A stretch of 10,142 nucleotides of DNA from NCBI RefSeq assembly GCF_000611645.1, contig NW_014011444.1, positions 1-10,142 on the forward strand, in the 5' to 3' direction. Below, one piece after another: positions 8,701-10,142 of the stretch. Within the stretch, counting starts at the first letter, position 1. Each line of letters opens with the position of its first letter. Both the position numbers and the translations under genes were made by a program. The notes beneath the pieces are model-generated. The model saw only the letters and a program-made list of their open reading frames with translations. It searched no databases and had not been told where the DNA came from. This DNA comes from Monoraphidium neglectum. Taxonomy: Eukaryota > Chlorophyta > Chlorophyceae > Sphaeropleales > Selenastraceae.

Positions 8701-9188
8701 CCGCGCTCAAGGGGAAAGAAGGATGCCTACTGTATAAATATTGGCAAATGGCTGACTTCACAGGTTGCATTGGCTGGCCGACCCCTCCCCTTGCGTTTGA
8801 TTAGCTGCCTGTTGTCCTCATGTTGACAAGCTTTTGTATTGAGCAAGGGTTGGTGATTGGTGTTTCTGCATGCTGTTGTATGAATTGAGGGTTTGTATTT
8901 TGCAAATTCCTTATCAGATCAAAACACACAGAAGCGGGCGGTTAGAGTGCAACGGCTATACACGCATGCATGCACTGATGCGCTGCATGCATCCAACATT
9001 ACGTGATGAGGGCATTTAAGCCAAGATACACCTACCCTGTGGATCACTTACAACATTTTTCGCCTCGCTATTGTGCTCAATCTGTATTGCAGGACGTGGA
9101 CAAGGTGCGCTCTGAGATTGAGCCTGGGGCGGCACAGAAGGCAGATGCGCTGCCTGTTGAGCCTGCTGCAACGGGCCAACTGGTGTGA
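5763..9188 (+). CDS. Conserved plant/algal protein of unknown function (8 exons, 398 aa)
   Basis: Exons are 5763-6106, 6416-6461, 6815-7173, 7423-7528, 7728-7804, 8042-8142, 8488-8555 and 9093-9188. They sum to 1197 bases with agreeing phases. ATG 5763 has G at -3 and +4, and an in-frame TAG at 5724-5726 precedes it. Residues 1-95 are hydrophilic and probably disordered, with a basic ALRKRKGGGK patch. From about residue 97 the order of blocks matches an uncharacterised plant family I recall: IEEGRLYMFYRPKVQVEDV and GMGDVQRFYMV, RLIVVPKKRLPSQSD and RFYGFVEA, GKEYETKTQGTRHQGAARVL, STHLAYKLEVP, REGELLVSIKNPENRPPGAP, GYAWVGVEDSSMLDVNGAEL with LLIGA, and HLGEAGAELMEVY. No membrane segment or signal peptide was seen. 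An E/G/Q-rich insert (about residues 181-206) interrupts exon 3. Exon 5 (start 7728) and the last junction are the least certain. I do not assign a function. Confidence 0.5.
6107..6415 (+). other. First intron of the unknown-function gene
   Basis: 309 bases with donor gtgtgg and acceptor catcaaag. It splits the Arg codon of FYR|PKVQVED; the join restores the conserved FYRPKV motif. No coding content was seen. Confidence 0.5.
6462..6814 (+). other. Second intron of the unknown-function gene
   Basis: 353 bases with donor gtgggc and acceptor ggcctag. It sits between DVQ and RFYMV, which are contiguous in plant relatives. No other signal was seen. Confidence 0.5.
7009..7038 (+). repeat. G-run repeat with G-quadruplex potential in exon 3
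   Basis: Five runs of four to six G are spaced by one or two bases (7009-7012, 7015-7019, 7021-7024, 7027-7031, 7033-7038). The unit is about 12 bases and encodes a GQGE repeat. It meets the usual quadruplex pattern on the coding strand, so it would be present in the mRNA. Confidence 0.5.
8143..8487 (+). other. Sixth intron of the unknown-function gene
   Basis: 345 bases with donor gtgcgc (weak) and a good acceptor ctcttgcag. It splits a Gly codon between NDPI and HLGEAG. No coding or structural signal was seen. Confidence 0.5.
8617..8720. repeat. 52-bp tandem duplication
   Basis: Copies at 8617-8668 and 8669-8720 differ at one base (G at 8639, A at 8691). Both contain CAATTGAGGCCGCGCTCAAG. 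The near identity suggests a recent duplication. It lies wholly in an intron. Confidence 0.5.
8966..8992. repeat. Inverted repeat, 9-bp stem and 9-base loop
   Basis: ATGCATGCA (8966-8974) and TGCATGCAT (8984-8992) are exact reverse complements around CTGATGCGC. The arms are alternating purine-pyrimidine. It lies in the intron about 100 bases before its acceptor. Confidence 0.5.
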
Positions 9189-9646
9189 CAGTTGCAATTC
9201 CCCAATATTAAAAGTGGCGGTTGGATGACGTGGGTGATTTGCGGCGTATTTTCTCAAGTAAAATTGCATGTCAGATCTTATTACAGGTCCAGGGAACTGC
9301 CCGTCACAAAGTTCAAGGCAAAGGCAAATGAATGTGCCGCAGGCAGGACTGCCGCAGTGCAAAATACCCGAGAGAACCGCCATCGTCTGAGCCGCGGCGC
9401 CGGGGCCGTTTGGGCGTCTCAGCAAAAAGATCGTGCACTACGTTGCTTCTGTCACAACAAGCAAGCAGGCCCGGCGGGCGTGCCGGCCTGGCAGGTTGTT
9501 TCTTGTCCTGCATGGATTGTGAGCTCACTCCCCCTCGGCCCGGGCCGCTTTCGAGGTGGGGGGACAGGGCTGGCCAGGCGTCAGCCTTCGGGTCGAGCGG
9601 TTTTCCCAGGTTTCTCCGCAGCCGCAGCCTTGCTCACGGTCCCGGA
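9189..9646 (+). other. Intergenic stretch after the unknown-function gene
   Basis: This must hold the 3' UTR of the upstream gene, yet no TGTAA is present on the + strand. The first half is mixed in composition and the part from about 9380 is GC- and CpG-rich, as at many promoters. Open frames here have no recognisable family content. Confidence 0.5.
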
Positions 9647-9732
9647 ATGATCACTACTCGCTCTCAGGTGGCATTGCGCAGTGTTTTGCGCCCGGTGTAC
9701 GGCCCCCCGCCCGGCGTGGGTAGGGTTTCCTC
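9647..9732 (+). CDS. Possible first exon of a third gene, with organelle-targeting-like leader
   Basis: ATG 9647 (G at -3) opens a 28-codon frame: MITTRSQVALRSVLRPVYG, then PPPGVGRVS. The frame meets a stop four bases past the exon end, unless spliced at GTAAGT (9733-9738), a full consensus donor. The leader has Arg at 5, 11, 15 and 26 and no acidic residue, as in mitochondrial presequences. A GC-rich stretch lies upstream. There is no conserved domain in the window, so the call rests on splice signal and composition alone. The frame is also open upstream to about 9332, so the start is uncertain. Confidence 0.5.
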
Positions 9733-9914
9733 GTAAGTCCTTGAGGGGCTAGGGGCCTCGCTCCGGCTGCCAGCTTGTGGTCCCACCACGCGCTGGCGGC
9801 AACGCCGCGTCTGGGGCGGACTCGGGCGGCCGCAACTGGGCAGGTGTCGTCAATCTTTCGTATAACTTCACATGTAAAAAAACTGAGAGCGAGCAGCGAC
9901 CACGGTGATTGCAG

Positions 9915-10142
9915 GGACGCGAGCACGGCAGCGGTGACACTATCTCCGCCCCGACAGCAGGCCGAGTCAAGGAGGGCGATGCTGCACGACACGATTAAAA
10001 TTCTTGCGCGCGCTTGCACTGCTCTTTCATTGCCCACCCTTTTGCTCCTCGTTTCTCAGCCATCCGCCTGTCGCCGCTCGTGCGGGCGCGGCGACGCGCT
10101 TGCGGCGCGCGGTGCAGCTTGTGTGCCGAGCTACCTGATGCC
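9915..10142 (+). CDS. Possible downstream coding sequence of the third gene (partial)
   Basis: Acceptor gattgcag at 9907-9914 would join in frame to 9732, and that frame stays open to the window edge (DASTAAVTLSPPRQQ..., then LSLPTLLLLVSQ). A stronger pyrimidine-rich acceptor ends at 10060 (gtttctcag). It could instead start the exon, or follow a 19-base exon ending at gtgaca (9934). Joined directly to 9732 it gives a stop near the edge. The structure cannot be settled from the window, and no family was recognised. Confidence 0.5.

Larger units (their letters stand above)
8556..9092 (+). other. Seventh intron of the unknown-function gene
   Basis: 537 bases with consensus donor gtgagc and acceptor gtattgcag. 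It is the longest complete intron in the window and holds a 52-bp tandem duplication and an inverted repeat. If it is retained, translation would end at TGA 8583-8585, giving a shorter C-terminus. Confidence 0.5.

Noticed and set aside
9654..10037. 127-codon minus-strand open frame
   Set aside because: No domain, signal or splice support; probably chance in GC-rich DNA.

Overview
The window looks like nuclear DNA of a GC-rich green alga (core Chlorophyta). Small coding islands are split by many short introns. Twelve of the thirteen donors placed in the two main genes begin GTG. Some introns carry GT/CA microsatellites, coding DNA holds CAG-encoded glutamine tracts and Ala/Gly/Pro-rich runs, and a TGTAA poly(A) signal follows the first gene. 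The deduced proteins match plant families. I infer no species.

Layout, all on the + strand. (1) 1-465 is the 3' part of an intron that opens with a GT microsatellite. (2) 466-5025 is the 3' part of a large patatin-like phospholipase gene, seven visible exons joining to 873 residues plus stop. It resembles plant pPLA-I, the patatin-related phospholipase/galactolipase with a long C-terminal extension. The exons with the GxSxG nucleophile motif lie upstream of the window; the Asp-Gly half of the catalytic dyad is visible. The 2050-base last exon holds a 27-glutamine tract, a second Q tract and a conserved C-terminal region. I read that region as a degenerate CHAT/caspase-like fold. (3) 5026-5762 is the 3' UTR, with TGTAA at 5295-5299, then the upstream region of the next gene. 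(4) 5763-9188 is a complete eight-exon gene for a 398-residue protein of a conserved plant/algal family of unknown function. (5) 9189-9646 has no recognised gene. (6) 9647-10142 may be the 5' end of a third gene with a possible organelle-targeting leader; this call is weak.

No tRNA, rRNA, transposase, CRISPR array or bacterial-type operon was seen. The two main genes are neighbours, but nothing in the sequence links their functions. The best lead is the domain layout of the phospholipase: a patatin lipase followed by what looks like a catalytically dead CHAT-type module. The smaller structural oddities are a 23-bp perfect palindrome with a TGAGTCA core, a 52-bp tandem duplication, a 9-bp-stem inverted repeat in introns, and a coding-strand G-quadruplex motif.
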